Assembly (NCBI GenBank): GCA_012861695.1
Contig: JAAOOA010000388.1
Span: forward strand, 124,001-188,000
Source of the DNA: Trematomus loennbergii
Taxonomy: Eukaryota > Chordata > Actinopteri > Perciformes > Nototheniidae
Direction of reading: 5' to 3'
Length of the DNA stretch: 64,000 nt
The translations under genes and the position numbers were made by a program. Of the stretch, positions 35,401-45,010 are shown in pieces (within the stretch, counting starts at the first letter, position 1; each line of letters opens with the position of its first letter). The notes beneath the pieces are model-generated. The model worked only from the letters and a program-made list of their open reading frames with translations, was not told the origin of the DNA and did no database searches.

Positions 35401-38400
35401 TGTTAGCCTAGCTTTAATCAAACCGATCTCTTATGATGGTGTCTTATTTGACACAGGGGTGGAGTCAACAACAATGTTAGGAGGCAGCTCTAAGGAGCGA
35501 GAGTTTGTTCTTAAAAATGTTTTTATGCTCTTTGTGTTGGAGACAGACCTGACAAAGCATTAACTCAGGCTTTTTACAAATCAGTATCATTCTGTTGTTA
35601 CTTAGGCATCCTTTCCATATGTTTATTGCTATTAATTCACAGCAGATTCTATGCAAGTTGGGTTTATAGTGTACCAGGTTAATACAGCTGTGTGTGTAGA
35701 TACAGGGAACATGTGCTCCTCTGGGTCATGAATCCAGACAGGATGCACTTTGGTTTTATGATCATGTGAATTGTACACTATCTACCTGATCACAAGGGTA
35801 TATATATTATATAGACCTTTTTTTAAATATCAGACTAGAATTTGCCCCCTTGTTGCAGGGTTTCCGTGAGTCGGTCATTACCATTTTTTACCTGGTAAAA
35901 TGTATAAAAAAAACTGTAAATTCAAAACCTGCCGGTCAAAATGTCCGGTAATAATTAGGGATGCTCCGATCGATTGCTGCCGATCATTTTCGGCCGATAT
36001 TCACTCTTAATAGTTTGCTCGGTGCTCTCTATAAAGGCCGATCAGGAGAGCTGGATCTGATCGATATGGACATAAACGCGAGTGAAGTATAACCGGACGC
36101 GAGAGAGAGAGATCAGAGATCTGATCAGCTGCTGAGTGACGGAGACACGCAGCTCTGATCACCTGAATGTCAGGATCGGGGAAAATTAGGACTCAAATGC
36201 AGTTAAAAAAGAAGCGGGTTTCAAAACAAAAGCGAGCTTTAGTCAAACAAAGCTGTTGACACTGAAAAAACTAGACGAAAACCGAGAATCATAAACAGGT
36301 AGCATGAGACAAGTGACAAACATGGAGAGTGAGAAAAATACAACGAACCAACATGGAACACAGGGGAAGACAAGACTAAATACACAGAAGGGTAATCACA
36401 GGACAAGACACAGCCGGGCAGGGGAGGCAGAAACACAAGGGCAACAGGTGAACACAATCAGACAATCAGACACTCCAGGGAAACTAACGACAGGAAGGCA
36501 AACACAGGAAGGCAAACACAGGAAGAAGGATCAGACAAGACACAAGGAGGAAAACATTTCAAAATAAAAAGGTGGAAAATAAAACAATCCAAAACCGTGA
36601 CAGAACCCCCCCCCCCTCAAGGGACAGATTCCAGACGTCCCAAAAAAAACCTAAAAAGTCCAAAACCTCTAGAAGGGTGGGTGGAGGGGGTCCGAGGAGG
36701 GACGCATAACTAGGGCCAAAAGGGTGGGTGGAGGGGGTCTGGAGGAAGGGTCTGGGCTGAGAGCCCGGGGGCACGGCAGAGAACCAGGAAGGGGTCTCGG
36801 GCGGACGGCCCGGGGGCAAGGCAAAGTCCATGGAGGGGGTCTCGGGCGGACGGCCCGGGGGCAAGGCAGAGTTCGAAGAAGGGGTCTCGGGCGGACAGCC
36901 CGGGGGCAAGGCAGAATTCGAAGAAGGGGTCTCGGGCGGATGGCCCGGGGGCAAGGCAGAGTTCAAGAAGGAGCGAAGGCCACAGCGGGCGAACTCAGGG
37001 GGCCGGGCATGAGAGTGAAAGCCTCTGGGGACCTCAGGAGGCCGGGCACAAGGGGCGGGCAAGAAGGTGGTGACGGCACAGCTCTGGTGGACGGCAGGAA
37101 GGCGCTGACGGGACAGCTCCGGAGGCCGGGCAGGACCCAGTGTTGGCCGGACAGGAACCGGAGCCGACGGGACAGGCGTAGACGGGATCCTGGACATGAC
37201 ATGGGCTGGTGTCAATGGGACCCCGGATGGAGCAAGGGCTGGTGTCGACTGGACCCCCAACGGAACATTTTGATGTTTGAACGGAGTTTCTGCGATGTTG
37301 AATGTGGGAGGAGAAGAGGGCCAAAATAAGTCGGCGGAATAATAAACTTTTTGTCCGGAGCATAACATATAGTTGGAATGCTGTATCAGCATTCCCACTA
37401 AATAAAAAGGTGGAAAAGAAAACAATCCAAAACTGTGACACTGAAGCCCCGCCCGCTGTTTAGCGAGCTGCATGAGAAACTGACCGGCTGTCAGGAGAGA
37501 GAGAGGGAGGGAGAGAGGAAAAGAGAGGATCCGTTTCTCCCGTGTTATTATTCAAAGTTAATGTAAACTTTTGAATAATGTACTTCATCTACTATAAGTA
37601 GTTTGTTTGAATGTAATAATTATGTTGTTTGTTGTTTGTTTGAACTTTTCGATCTGTTACGATTATAAACTGAAGCAATATAAAAATGAGCCCCATTAAC
37701 TGAGTTTTAAACATCATATCCGGTCATAGTCCGGTAATTACCTGCTAAGGGAAACTCTGCTACACAATTCTTCTTCCTCTTATTATTATTGAAACATGAC
37801 AGGTAAGTGTCGATTTTGTCCGGTAAAATAAATTACTTCCGGACATTTGACCGGCAAGAAAAAATCCTAGCGGAAACCCTGCCTTGTTGTACCTTTGTTG
37901 AGAATCAGCTCCTCTAATGTAAAGTGCTTTAAAGGATGTGTTCCTCTCCACAGAGGGAAGAGGAAGAGTGGTGTTCCTGTGGAGGAGCAGTTGTCCAGCT
38001 GTGCTCTGTGTCAGGACGTCCTGAAGGATCCAGTCTCTACCAGCTGTGGACACTGGTTCTGCAGACAGTGCATCACCTCATACTGGGAGCAGAGACCTCC
38101 ATCAGGAGACCCCTCCTGTCCCCAGTGTGGAGAAAGATCCAGAACCAGAGCTGGCCTGCAGACAGCCAGTCAGACCAGCTCTGTACGAGGTAAGAGGCCG
38201 AACTCATGCAGCGTCTTATTCCTCTTCCTGGTTTTTTGTTTTTTTAATTAGGTATTCTGTTGAAAAACATAGACATTAAAATGTTTATAAAACATTTAAA
38301 CTCAGTCTGTTTTTATTAGTTTTATTGTTAGATTGTCATTTTCTGATTCTCTCCTGTTTCTTCTCTTCCAGCAGATAGTGGTCTGCAGGAGGTTTTAGAT

Positions 38401-41400
38401 GAACATAGGCTCAGTCTGAGGAGGAGATGTGAACGTGTGACTGAAGGAACTGATCAAAGTGAAACCCTCCTCAACAGGATCTTCACTGAGCTCTACATCA
38501 CACAAGGCCTGAGTGAAGAGGTTAATACCCAACATGAGGTGAGGCAGCTGGAGACAGCTTCCAAGAAAGAGACCCTCCATGACACTCCAATCAAGTGCCA
38601 GGACATCTTTAAAGCCTTACCTGACCAACAGACTCTCATCAGAGCGGTCCTGACCAACGGAGTCGCTGGAGTTGGAAAAACCTTCTCAGTGCAGAAGTTC
38701 ACTCTGGACTGGGCCGAGGGTTTGGAAAACCAAGATGTCAGTCTGGTGATCCCGCTCTCCTTCAGGGAGCTGAACCTGATCAAAGGTGAGCAGTACAGTC
38801 TTCTCAGGCTGCTCCATGTTTTCCATCCAACCTTACAGAAGGTCACAGCAGAGCAGCTGGCTGTCTGCAAAGTGCTGCTCATCTTTGACGGCCTGGATGA
38901 AAGCAGACTTTCTCTGGACTTCAGAAACAATGAGGTTGTGTCTGATGTCTCTCAGCAGTCCTCAGTCAACGTGCTGCTGACAAACCTCATCAGGGGGAAG
39001 CTGCTTCCCTCGGCTCTCGTCTGGATAACTTCCAGACCTGCAGCGGCCAATCAGATCCCTCCTGAGTGTGTGGACAGGGTAACAGAAGTACGAGGCTTCA
39101 CTGACGCCCAGAAGGAGGAGTACTTCAGGAGGAGATCGAGTGATGAAGACCTGTCCAGCAGAATCATCTCTCACATCAAGAGCTCCAGGAGCCTCCACAT
39201 CATGTGTCTGATCCCAGTCTTCTGCTGGATCACTGCTGCAGTTCTGGACCACATGTTGACTACAGACCAGAGAGGAGAGCTGCCCCAGACCCTCACTGAC
39301 ATGTACTCACACTTCCTGCTGGTCCAGACCAGAGGAAGAAGCAGAAGTATGAAGAGGGACATGAGACGAGTCCACAGCAGCTGACGGAGGCTGACAGGGA
39401 GGTTCTTCTGAAGCTGGGGAGGCTGGCGTTTGAACATCTGGAGAAAGGAGACATCATGTTCTACCAAGAAGACCTGCAGCGCTGTGGTCTTGGTGTCACC
39501 GAGGCCTTGGTGCACTCAGGAGTTTGTACAGAGATCTTCAAAAGAGAGAGAGTGGTCTTCCAGAAAACAGTCTACTGCTTTGTTCATCTGAGCATTCAGG
39601 AGTTTCTGGCTGCAGTCTACATGTTCCACTGTTACACCAACAGAGACACAGAGGTACTGAAGGACTTCCTGCAGGAGACTGGGACTATGGAACAGTAACA
39701 GCAGAGATCAGGATTACCCATCACTGGATGTCTTCCTAAAGGGAGCCATGGAGAAATCCCTCAGAAGTAAAATGGCCACCTGGACCTGTTTGTCCGCTTT
39801 CTCCACGGCCTCTCTCTGGAGTCCAACCAGAGACTGTTAGGAGGCCTGCTGGGTCGCACAGACAACAGTCCAGGAATCATCCAGAGACTCTTCAGAGGCC
39901 AGCTGGGTCGCACAGACAACCATCCAGGAATCATCCAGAGACTCTTCAGAGGCCTGCTGGGTCGCACAGACAACAGTCCAGGAATCATCCAGAGACTCTT
40001 CAGAGGCCTGCTGGGTCACACAGACAACCATCCAGGAATCATCCAGAGACTCTTCAGAGGCCTGCTGGGTCGCACAGACAACCATCCAGGAATCATCCAG
40101 AGACTCTTCAGAGGCCTGCTGGGTCGCACAGACATCCAGAGAGCCATCAACAACCTGAAGGAGATGAGAAGTGATGATTCCTCTCCTGACAGGAGCATCA
40201 ACATCTTCCACTGTCTGACAGAGATGAAGGACCACTCAGTACATCAGGAGATCACAGAGTTCCTGAAGTTAAAGAACAGATCAGGAAGAAACTCTCTGTG
40301 ATCCACTGCTCTGCTCTGGCCTACATGCTGCAGATGTCAGAGGAGGTTCTGGATGAGTTGGACCTGAAGAAGTACAACACATCAGCTGAGGGACGACAGA
40401 GACTGATTCCAGCTGTGAGGAACTGCAGGAAGGCTGAGTAAGTCCAGATGTGATTAACTTTATAAACTAATGTGGATCAGGAGTTTAATTATTCAAATAA
40501 ACACTATAACATTTCTGCTGTTTAAATACTGAGAGCAAAATAAACCAACACTGTTCTTCTATTTATTTATAATAATAGTTAAACTGAAGCGTTTCTCTCT
40601 TCATATTGAGTGATGGAGGCGACATGTCAAACACATGAAGGACTCTAGAGGTTCCTCAGCATGTGATCACACCACACAGCAGGACTTACAGTTATCAGTT
40701 ATTATTACTTTCTAGTAGTTTCTTTATCATTAAACACACACACGTTTTTATTACAATGTATTAGAGTTTAAAATCAGATCTATATCATATCCCACCAATA
40801 CCAGAGTTATGTCTTAATGCTCATATAGTGAGAACATCTGATGGTATTCAGTTTAAAATATTGAAACTTTATTGGTTTGTTAACTGTGTTTGTGTGCACA
40901 ATACATTTCCAGATGCTCAGAGAAGACAAAACATCCATCATTCACATCTAATATTAATTAACATTTAAATATGTACATCTCTAATTGTCAAGTGATTTAT
41001 TTCATTTCTGTTTCTTTGGTAACAGTCAGTGACAGCAGGAGCACAGACATGTGATCAGATCACACTGACAACACATTACACTCTATTATCATATATTATT
41101 AAAATGGACTAACAGCAAATCTCAATCAGAACGTATGTCAAATACTTTTTTCATCAAATGCTTGAGGTCATTATGTTTCCTCTTTTTTAACACATGTTGT
41201 AATTTATGTGTTATTATAGACTTACTCGCTGTGGACTCTCAGAGGCTCACTGTGAAGTCGTGGCCTCAGCTCTGAAGTCTGAGCCCTCCCATCTGAGAGA
41301 TCTGAACCTGAGTGGCAACCTCTGAGGATTCAGGAGTGGAGCTGCTGAGTTCTGGACTAAAGAGTCCAAACTGCAGACTGGAGGTCTCAAGTGAGTTCAC

Positions 41401-43913
41401 TGACTGAACTTCATCTGTTTGTATTTATCATTTTCTGAATTTGAAAAATACATTTAAAGAATTGTTTCCACTTTTGCTAAAGACTGAATATTGATCAGAA
41501 TAACAAAGAGAAGGTGAATGTGTGAGGGAGAGAGTTTGAGCTTCCACAGACTCACTCTGTGCTCCATGAGTCAGTGGAGATGCTGTCAGTACTGATGAGC
41601 TGTGAGGGAGATGAAGGAGTTGTTAAACATCTGATCAAAGTTAAAGTTCCAGATTATCAATGGATTGTTTCTACATCATCTCTGAGATTAAAGGTCTCCT
41701 ATCATGCAAAAGTCACTTTCTGGTGTCTTTTATACATCACCATGTCTCCCCGGTGTGTCCCCGGTGTGTCCCCGGTGTGTCCCGGTGTGTCCCCGGTGTG
41801 TCCCGGTGTGTGTCCCCGGTGTGTCCCCGGTGTGTCCCCGGTGTGTCCCCGGTGTGTCAGGAGACTCACAAAGTGTCAGGAAACAAACCCCTCTCTCTTT
41901 TCCTCCGTACCCACATCTCTAAAAACGGGGGAACAACGGAGCTGATCCAGATTTGCTGCGTCATGACGGCATTACTAAATTGTGGGCGGGCTTTACACCA
42001 ACGGGCCAATCAGAAACGTTGCTGTCAGAAACAATGAGACGTGTTCTGGAAGTAATATGGTCTGTGTTTACATTAGCATGCTAACACTCAGAGCTAACCT
42101 GTGCTGGAGAGAGTATGTGTGAAGAAGCAGGAAATAAAAAGGAACTCACCTTGTGGTAAACCTGAGAGAGAGAAAGAGTTTGAGCTCCACACTGTTTCAG
42201 AGATAATCCTTGATGTGGTTTAGAACATGATATGGAGTTTAATCACACGGCAGCATTTAGCTGAGTTTCTGCTGGGAGAATTCTGATCAGGCATTAGCTC
42301 CCCCTCCTTTTTTTTTCAAGCTAAGGACCTGAACCTGCTCTTCTCTAACAGCTGGAATAGAGGGATATGAGGGATTTCTAAAATGCATGATCTGTTTGGT
42401 ATTTTGAGCAAAACACATCATAGACATGTTTTTTATATTTGTATATATCTGAGACCCAGAATATATGCCTGAAGATAGCAGATAGGAGACCTTTAAAACC
42501 CTGTTTAATTCTGATCAGATTATTAAACCTGGAGTTATTTCAAACAGGAACTTTGTTTTCTAAAGTTACATCATGTTCTCTTTATTCAGTCTGTATGGCT
42601 GCAAGTTGTCAGAGATCAGCTGGTCTGCTCTGGCCTCAGCTCTGAAGTCCAACATCCATCTGAGAGAGCTGGACCTGAGGAACAACGATCTGAAGGATTC
42701 AGAGAAGCTGCTGAGAGATCTTCTGGAGAGTCCAGACTGCAGACTGGAGACCCTCAGGTCAGTAAGGGGTCTCTGCTGGTTCAGCAGTATTGTATGAACC
42801 ACAGGGAGGTGTTTCTCTCACTGGGGAAACAGATCAGTGATGTTACCCACTGACTGCAGGCTCTTTCATTCTTCCATCAACTATAGAAGGCCAGCTGAAC
42901 ATGCAAAGCCACACTTTAGTAATCAACTCTCTAACAGACATATGGGGTTTTACTGAAGAGTGGGAAAGGTAGTCTGTTCTTATGGGATGGTTTTAGTTTC
43001 TAGCCCAGGGGTGTCCAAACTGCGGCCCGGGGGCCAAATGCGGCCCTCAGCAAATTCTGAAAGTATAATGAAATATGGCCCACACATGAAACTTCTGCTT
43101 GTCTTGTATTGTACTTCTTAAATATATATGTACACATATATTACACAGTAGTATTCATGTGTTAATAAGAGCCCACCTTTAAAATAAATTCACTCAATTA
43201 AAGCTGAAAACATTTTCTAACAAATCTAACTTGATAAGAAAAAAGCCCAATAACTTATTGTTATAACAAGCGTGAAATAAACCCTTCATATTTCCTGTGA
43301 TTATAATCAATCTGAAGCTCCTGTTTAAAGGAATGAGCTGCTGACAGAATAAAGTGAACCCTCTGGAGAGCTGGGAGCTGTTTTGTTTCTTAAAGCATCT
43401 TCAAGTAACAAGCATCCTTTACCTTCATTTGATTGAGTTTCCTGACTTATAACTGAACTCATGAGGCAGTAAACCTCTAGAGAGGGCCCAGACCTTTATA
43501 TGTTTCTGTATGTGGCCCTCGGTGAAAAAGGTTTGGACCCCCCTGTTCTAGACCAATGACTGGTTACTTCCTGTCATGCAGCTGAGAGCTGTGGCAGGCA
43601 GTCGTAGTGTTTGCAGAGAAGATATGATGGGATGTAAAGCATGAGATCAGGACTCTGAAGCTGACTCAAAGAACAAACACTTATTTTAAACTGGATCTAA
43701 AACTGTTGGATTGTGTTCATCTCTACAGGATCAGAGGAGAGCCATTCAGAGCCACGATCCAGAAGACCTGTGAGTACTGAAACCATATCCTCCATTCATC
43801 AAGATATGAAACTCTTTAATGGAGCATGACCTCAGAGGAAAACAACACTCTTCATTATTCTCTCTCTCTCTCCTTCTCCTCTCAGGTGACAGGAAGTGAA
43901 GACACACAGAAAG
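29312..43913 (+). CDS. NLR gene copy C (no exon 1; fused LRR exon)
   Basis: Exon 2 (29312), RING (37954), FISNA-NACHT (38372), LRR1 (41220), a single fused LRR2/3 (42590) and 3' exons (43729, 43886). The start-codon exon and leader found in copies B and D are absent: the upstream sequence jumps from a CA repeat to intron 1. RING through the NACHT core (37954 to about 39331) is the longest unbroken coding stretch in the array. The exon 2-RING intron carries the DIRS and hAT insertions, about 7.3 kb together. Without another promoter or splicing from copy B, this copy has no obvious start. Confidence 0.8.
29783..29946. repeat. DIRS left inverted terminal repeat
   Basis: Inverse of 34869-35030 with few differences. 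Contains GTATAAAAGGAGGCC, a TATA-like box. Confidence 0.9.
29992..30091. repeat. DIRS internal complementary region
   Basis: First half (to CCCGGC, about 30044) is the complement of the left element end GCCGGGTTACGTATTGTAAC. Second half (GTTATATCTCTCACAGGCTC onward) is the complement of the right end. It is thought to template circularisation of the cDNA. Confidence 0.92.
30640..31600 (-). pseudogene. DIRS tyrosine recombinase, frame-broken
   Basis: N-terminal core-binding part [20 protein letters not shown] at about 31430-31495; catalytic arginine region [17 protein letters not shown] near 31180-31240; H-x-x-R in [10 protein letters not shown] near 30775-30805; and in another frame the tyrosine in [10 protein letters not shown] (Tyr codon 30698-30700). 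All expected catalytic positions can be found, but they lie in different frames separated by small indels. The recombinase integrates circular cDNA instead of an integrase. Confidence 0.88.
31500..32707 (-). CDS. DIRS reverse transcriptase / RNase H
   Basis: RT open from 32707 to 31694 (337 codons): motif [15 protein letters not shown], motif [13 protein letters not shown], motif [10 protein letters not shown], then WKKSTPIP. RNase H follows in the next frame (31697 down): [14 protein letters not shown] and [10 protein letters not shown]. Coding similarity extends upstream of 32707 ([18 protein letters not shown]). No methyltransferase domain noticed. At least one frameshift at the RT/RNase H junction. 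Confidence 0.92.
32880..33520. repeat. Degenerate tandem repeat between DIRS gag and RT
   Basis: 'cctgaacgcaccgccac' type units recur about every 96-131 bp (near 32890, 33021, 33117, 33217, 33331), with 'gcgtgctataatgc / cactatggaaaacagcatt' modules, and a longer ~310-bp repeat (about 33000-33080 and 33310-33390). Partly open on the - strand (33254-32376) with recurring ERAxVRSG peptides. Confidence 0.7.
33842..34815 (-). CDS. DIRS gag-like protein
   Basis: Open on the - strand to the stop at 33842. The N-terminal part (34815-34660) has zinc-ligand-like pairs [21 protein letters not shown] and PACSACQAI. The middle is acidic ([14 protein letters not shown]) and the rest proline-rich, followed by a helical C-terminal half. 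There is no ATG ahead of the cysteine-rich part; the first in-frame ATG is in AMNGMG. Typical first ORF of vertebrate DIRS elements. Confidence 0.75.
34869..35030. repeat. DIRS right inverted terminal repeat
   Basis: Inverse of the left repeat. On the - strand it carries the TATAAAA box (about 34896-34902) upstream of gag, a likely element promoter. Confidence 0.9.
35038..35855 (+). other. Intron exon 2-RING of copy C, resumed
   Basis: Continues the intron of copies B and D after the DIRS insertion. Nothing else recognised. Confidence 0.7.
36168..36602 (-). repeat. 3' LTR of the nested retroelement
   Basis: 435 bp, TG...CA ends. Its first 40 bases (36602 backward) match the 5' LTR remnant at 37398-37440 with a few differences. 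Confidence 0.8.
36640..37330 (-). CDS. Proline-rich internal ORF with 15-residue repeats
   Basis: Part of an open frame of 304 codons (37473-36559) on the - strand. Contains four to five tandem 15-residue units of the type [15 protein letters not shown], encoded by a 45-bp repeat at about 36765-36965. Probably the remains of a non-autonomous element's internal region or of captured sequence. No gag or pol domain recognised, function unknown. Confidence 0.45.
37954..38189 (+). CDS. RING finger exon, copy C (intact)
   Basis: 236 bp, fully open. Reads [20 protein letters not shown] then [40 protein letters not shown] and the exon end TSSVR. All eight ligands of a C3HC4 RING are present: C-x2-C-x11-C-x-H-x2-C-x2-C-x15-C-x2-C. 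Enters in phase 2 and leaves in phase 1, matching the neighbouring exons. This is the reference for judging the frameshifts in copies B and D. Confidence 0.92.
38372..40437 (+). CDS. FISNA-NACHT exon, copy C
   Basis: NAGNAG acceptor (CAGCAG). Open without interruption from the acceptor through FISNA, Walker A (38659-38682), Walker [11 protein letters not shown] and the ITSRP motif up to about 39331, where one A is lost in 'accagagg' (copies A, B, D 'accaagagg') and the frame ends in VHSS-stop at 39384. Downstream parts reopen at 39456-39698. The linker holds five full 18-residue tandem repeats (39843-40112), more than any other copy, making the exon about 250 bp longer. Donor GCTGA/GTAAGT. 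Confidence 0.92.
39843..40140 (+). repeat. Coding 54-bp tandem repeat (18-residue VNTR)
   Basis: Five full units starting at 39843, 39897, 39951, 40005 and 40059 and a sixth partial at 40113, each encoding [18 protein letters not shown] with S/H and L/Q variants. All units are exactly 54 bp, so the frame is kept. Copies A and D have about two degenerate units, copy B one. Confidence 0.95.
41220..41390 (+). CDS. LRR exon 1, copy C
   Basis: Reads [17 protein letters not shown] and [11 protein letters not shown] with the fullest start of the four copies, then an early stop (aacctctgaggattc). The donor region is AAGTGAGT instead of CAGGTCAGT. Confidence 0.8.
41692..42492. mobile_element. TTAA-flanked MITE, copy C
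   Basis: Same insertion as 2450-3249. TTAA at 41688-41691 and 42493-42496. Confidence 0.75.
41745..41858. repeat. 12-bp minisatellite, copy C
   Basis: About nine units CCCCGGTGTGTC. Confidence 0.95.
42590..42757 (+). CDS. Fused LRR2/LRR3 exon, copy C (intact)
   Basis: 168 bp open exon. Encodes [40 protein letters not shown] and [16 protein letters not shown]. The upstream flank (caaacaggaactttg, MITE) is that of LRR2 in the other copies and the downstream flank (gtcagtaaggggtctctgc) is that of LRR3. The LRR2-LRR3 intron with its dispersed repeat is absent. Confidence 0.92.
43006..43545. mobile_element. hAT-type MITE, copy C
   Basis: Same insertion as 4468-5016; 'gcggccctcggaatc' segment shortened. 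Confidence 0.8.
43729..43769 (+). CDS. Small 3' exon a, copy C
   Basis: 41 bp; frame from the fused LRR gives [14 protein letters not shown], different from copies A/B. Confidence 0.5.
43886..43913 (+). CDS. Small 3' exon b, copy C
   Basis: 28 bp, identical to copy A. With the 41-bp exon it would read C-DRK-stop. Confidence 0.5.
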
Positions 43914-44553
43914 GTGAGAGGTCGTACCGTGTGAACTTTATTTATTGAGGTTTCAACACGTTTTTCTGGTGTTCCAGACAAATCTGTAAGCTCAGGTTTG
44001 ATTTGTTCTCAGTGTATTCATCACGGGGCGAGTTTGAGACGTAAAGAGGAGCGTGGAGGCATTTTGGAAAAGAAAGAAGAAGGCTGCAGCTGATGAGAGA
44101 CTTCCTGTTGGCTCTCCTGTTGGTTTACTTTTTCAACTCAAGGAGCTCAAAGACTGATTGAAAGTTGATTTAATTTGCATAATTTCTGATTTCTGATTCA
44201 ATGTGAAGGAAAATTCACCTTTGAGTTGATACAGTATATGTGTGCATATAATGCACCCTTTGGCCTAACCTGGGAGAGCCTTATGTTCACTGCCAACCTA
44301 AGGACCTCCAACATGTTAATCAAGAATTTATTGAAAAGTTATTTGACTGATTGTTGTATATCGGCTCAGCCTGGTTATATGGGATGCAGTCTACTTACAG
44401 AGGGGTCACTCATTTTGAAATATTACACTTTGTTTTATTTTTCTTTAATTGATCATGCTCATGTAGAATGCTAACACGCTATTGGTTGTTTATAGCATAA
44501 AGAACATCTGATTTAATGTGAGGTAGGGAAATAATCATTTGAGGATAAGTATG

Positions 44554-45010
44554 TGTCATCTCTCGCAAATTATGTTAGTTTAGTGTTTTTGTCTTTGTCT
44601 TGTGATTTTCACCTTTATTTTTGAATAGTAACATTCCCTCTCGTTTCAGATACTCTGACCTCCCTTCCTGGTGTGTCTCCCACTCCTGTGATTGTCGACC
44701 CCGCCCCTGATTGTTTCCCCATTACCTGGTGTATTTATTGTCCTCGTCTCCCTTTGTCCTGTGCCAGTTCGTTTCGTTCCTTGTGACAAACAACCAGCAT
44801 TATCAATCCAGGATTACCCCCAAGCAGAGCTTCGAGCCACGTCTTATTTAAGTATTTTTGTTGTTCATGCTCCTAGTGTTTTTTCCTCTTTAAGAGTGAT
44901 TTTGTTTTTTGTACCACTATAGTTGAGCTTTGGTTTGAATAAAACCTTTTTTTTTTAAATCCTGTGTGAGTTGTGCATTTGAGTTCATACCCGTTTAATC
45001 AGTCGTAACA
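44554..45010 (+). mobile_element. Solo LTR after copy C
   Basis: Same as 6025-6483, TSD GTATG (44549-44553, 45011-45015). Confidence 0.88.

Larger units (their letters stand above)
36168..37440 (-). mobile_element. Truncated LTR retroelement (TSD CTGAA)
   Basis: On the - strand it starts TGTCACAGTTTTGG (37440) and ends CCCCGATCCTGACA (36168), flanked by the 5-bp duplication CTGAA (36163-36167, 37441-37445). The 3' LTR (36168-36602) is preceded by a G-rich polypurine tract (36606-36622). Only about 43 bp of the 5' LTR survive (37398-37440). The internal part codes no recognisable pol. Gypsy-like by LTR style; the clade is not certain. Confidence 0.82.
35856..37881. mobile_element. hAT element with nested LTR retroelement
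   Basis: Ends CAGGGTTTCCG and CGGAAACCCTG with perfect 8-bp duplication CCTTGTTG (35848-35855, 37882-37889). Copy B has the empty site 'gcccccttgttgtacc'. Sub-terminal 'ccggtcaaaatgtccggtaat' and 'ttccggacatttgaccgg' are also inverted. No transposase recognised. A second MITE-like start ('tagggatgctccgatcga' near 35957) and the LTR element lie inside. Confidence 0.85.

Noticed and set aside
36724..37329. + strand glycine/arginine-rich 201-codon ORF
   Set aside because: It is the reverse of the 45-bp repeat; the polypurine tract and LTR order place the element's sense strand on -.
39843..40140. CRISPR-like regular repeats
   Set aside because: Head-to-tail units without unique spacers, in frame within an exon; a coding VNTR in a vertebrate genome.
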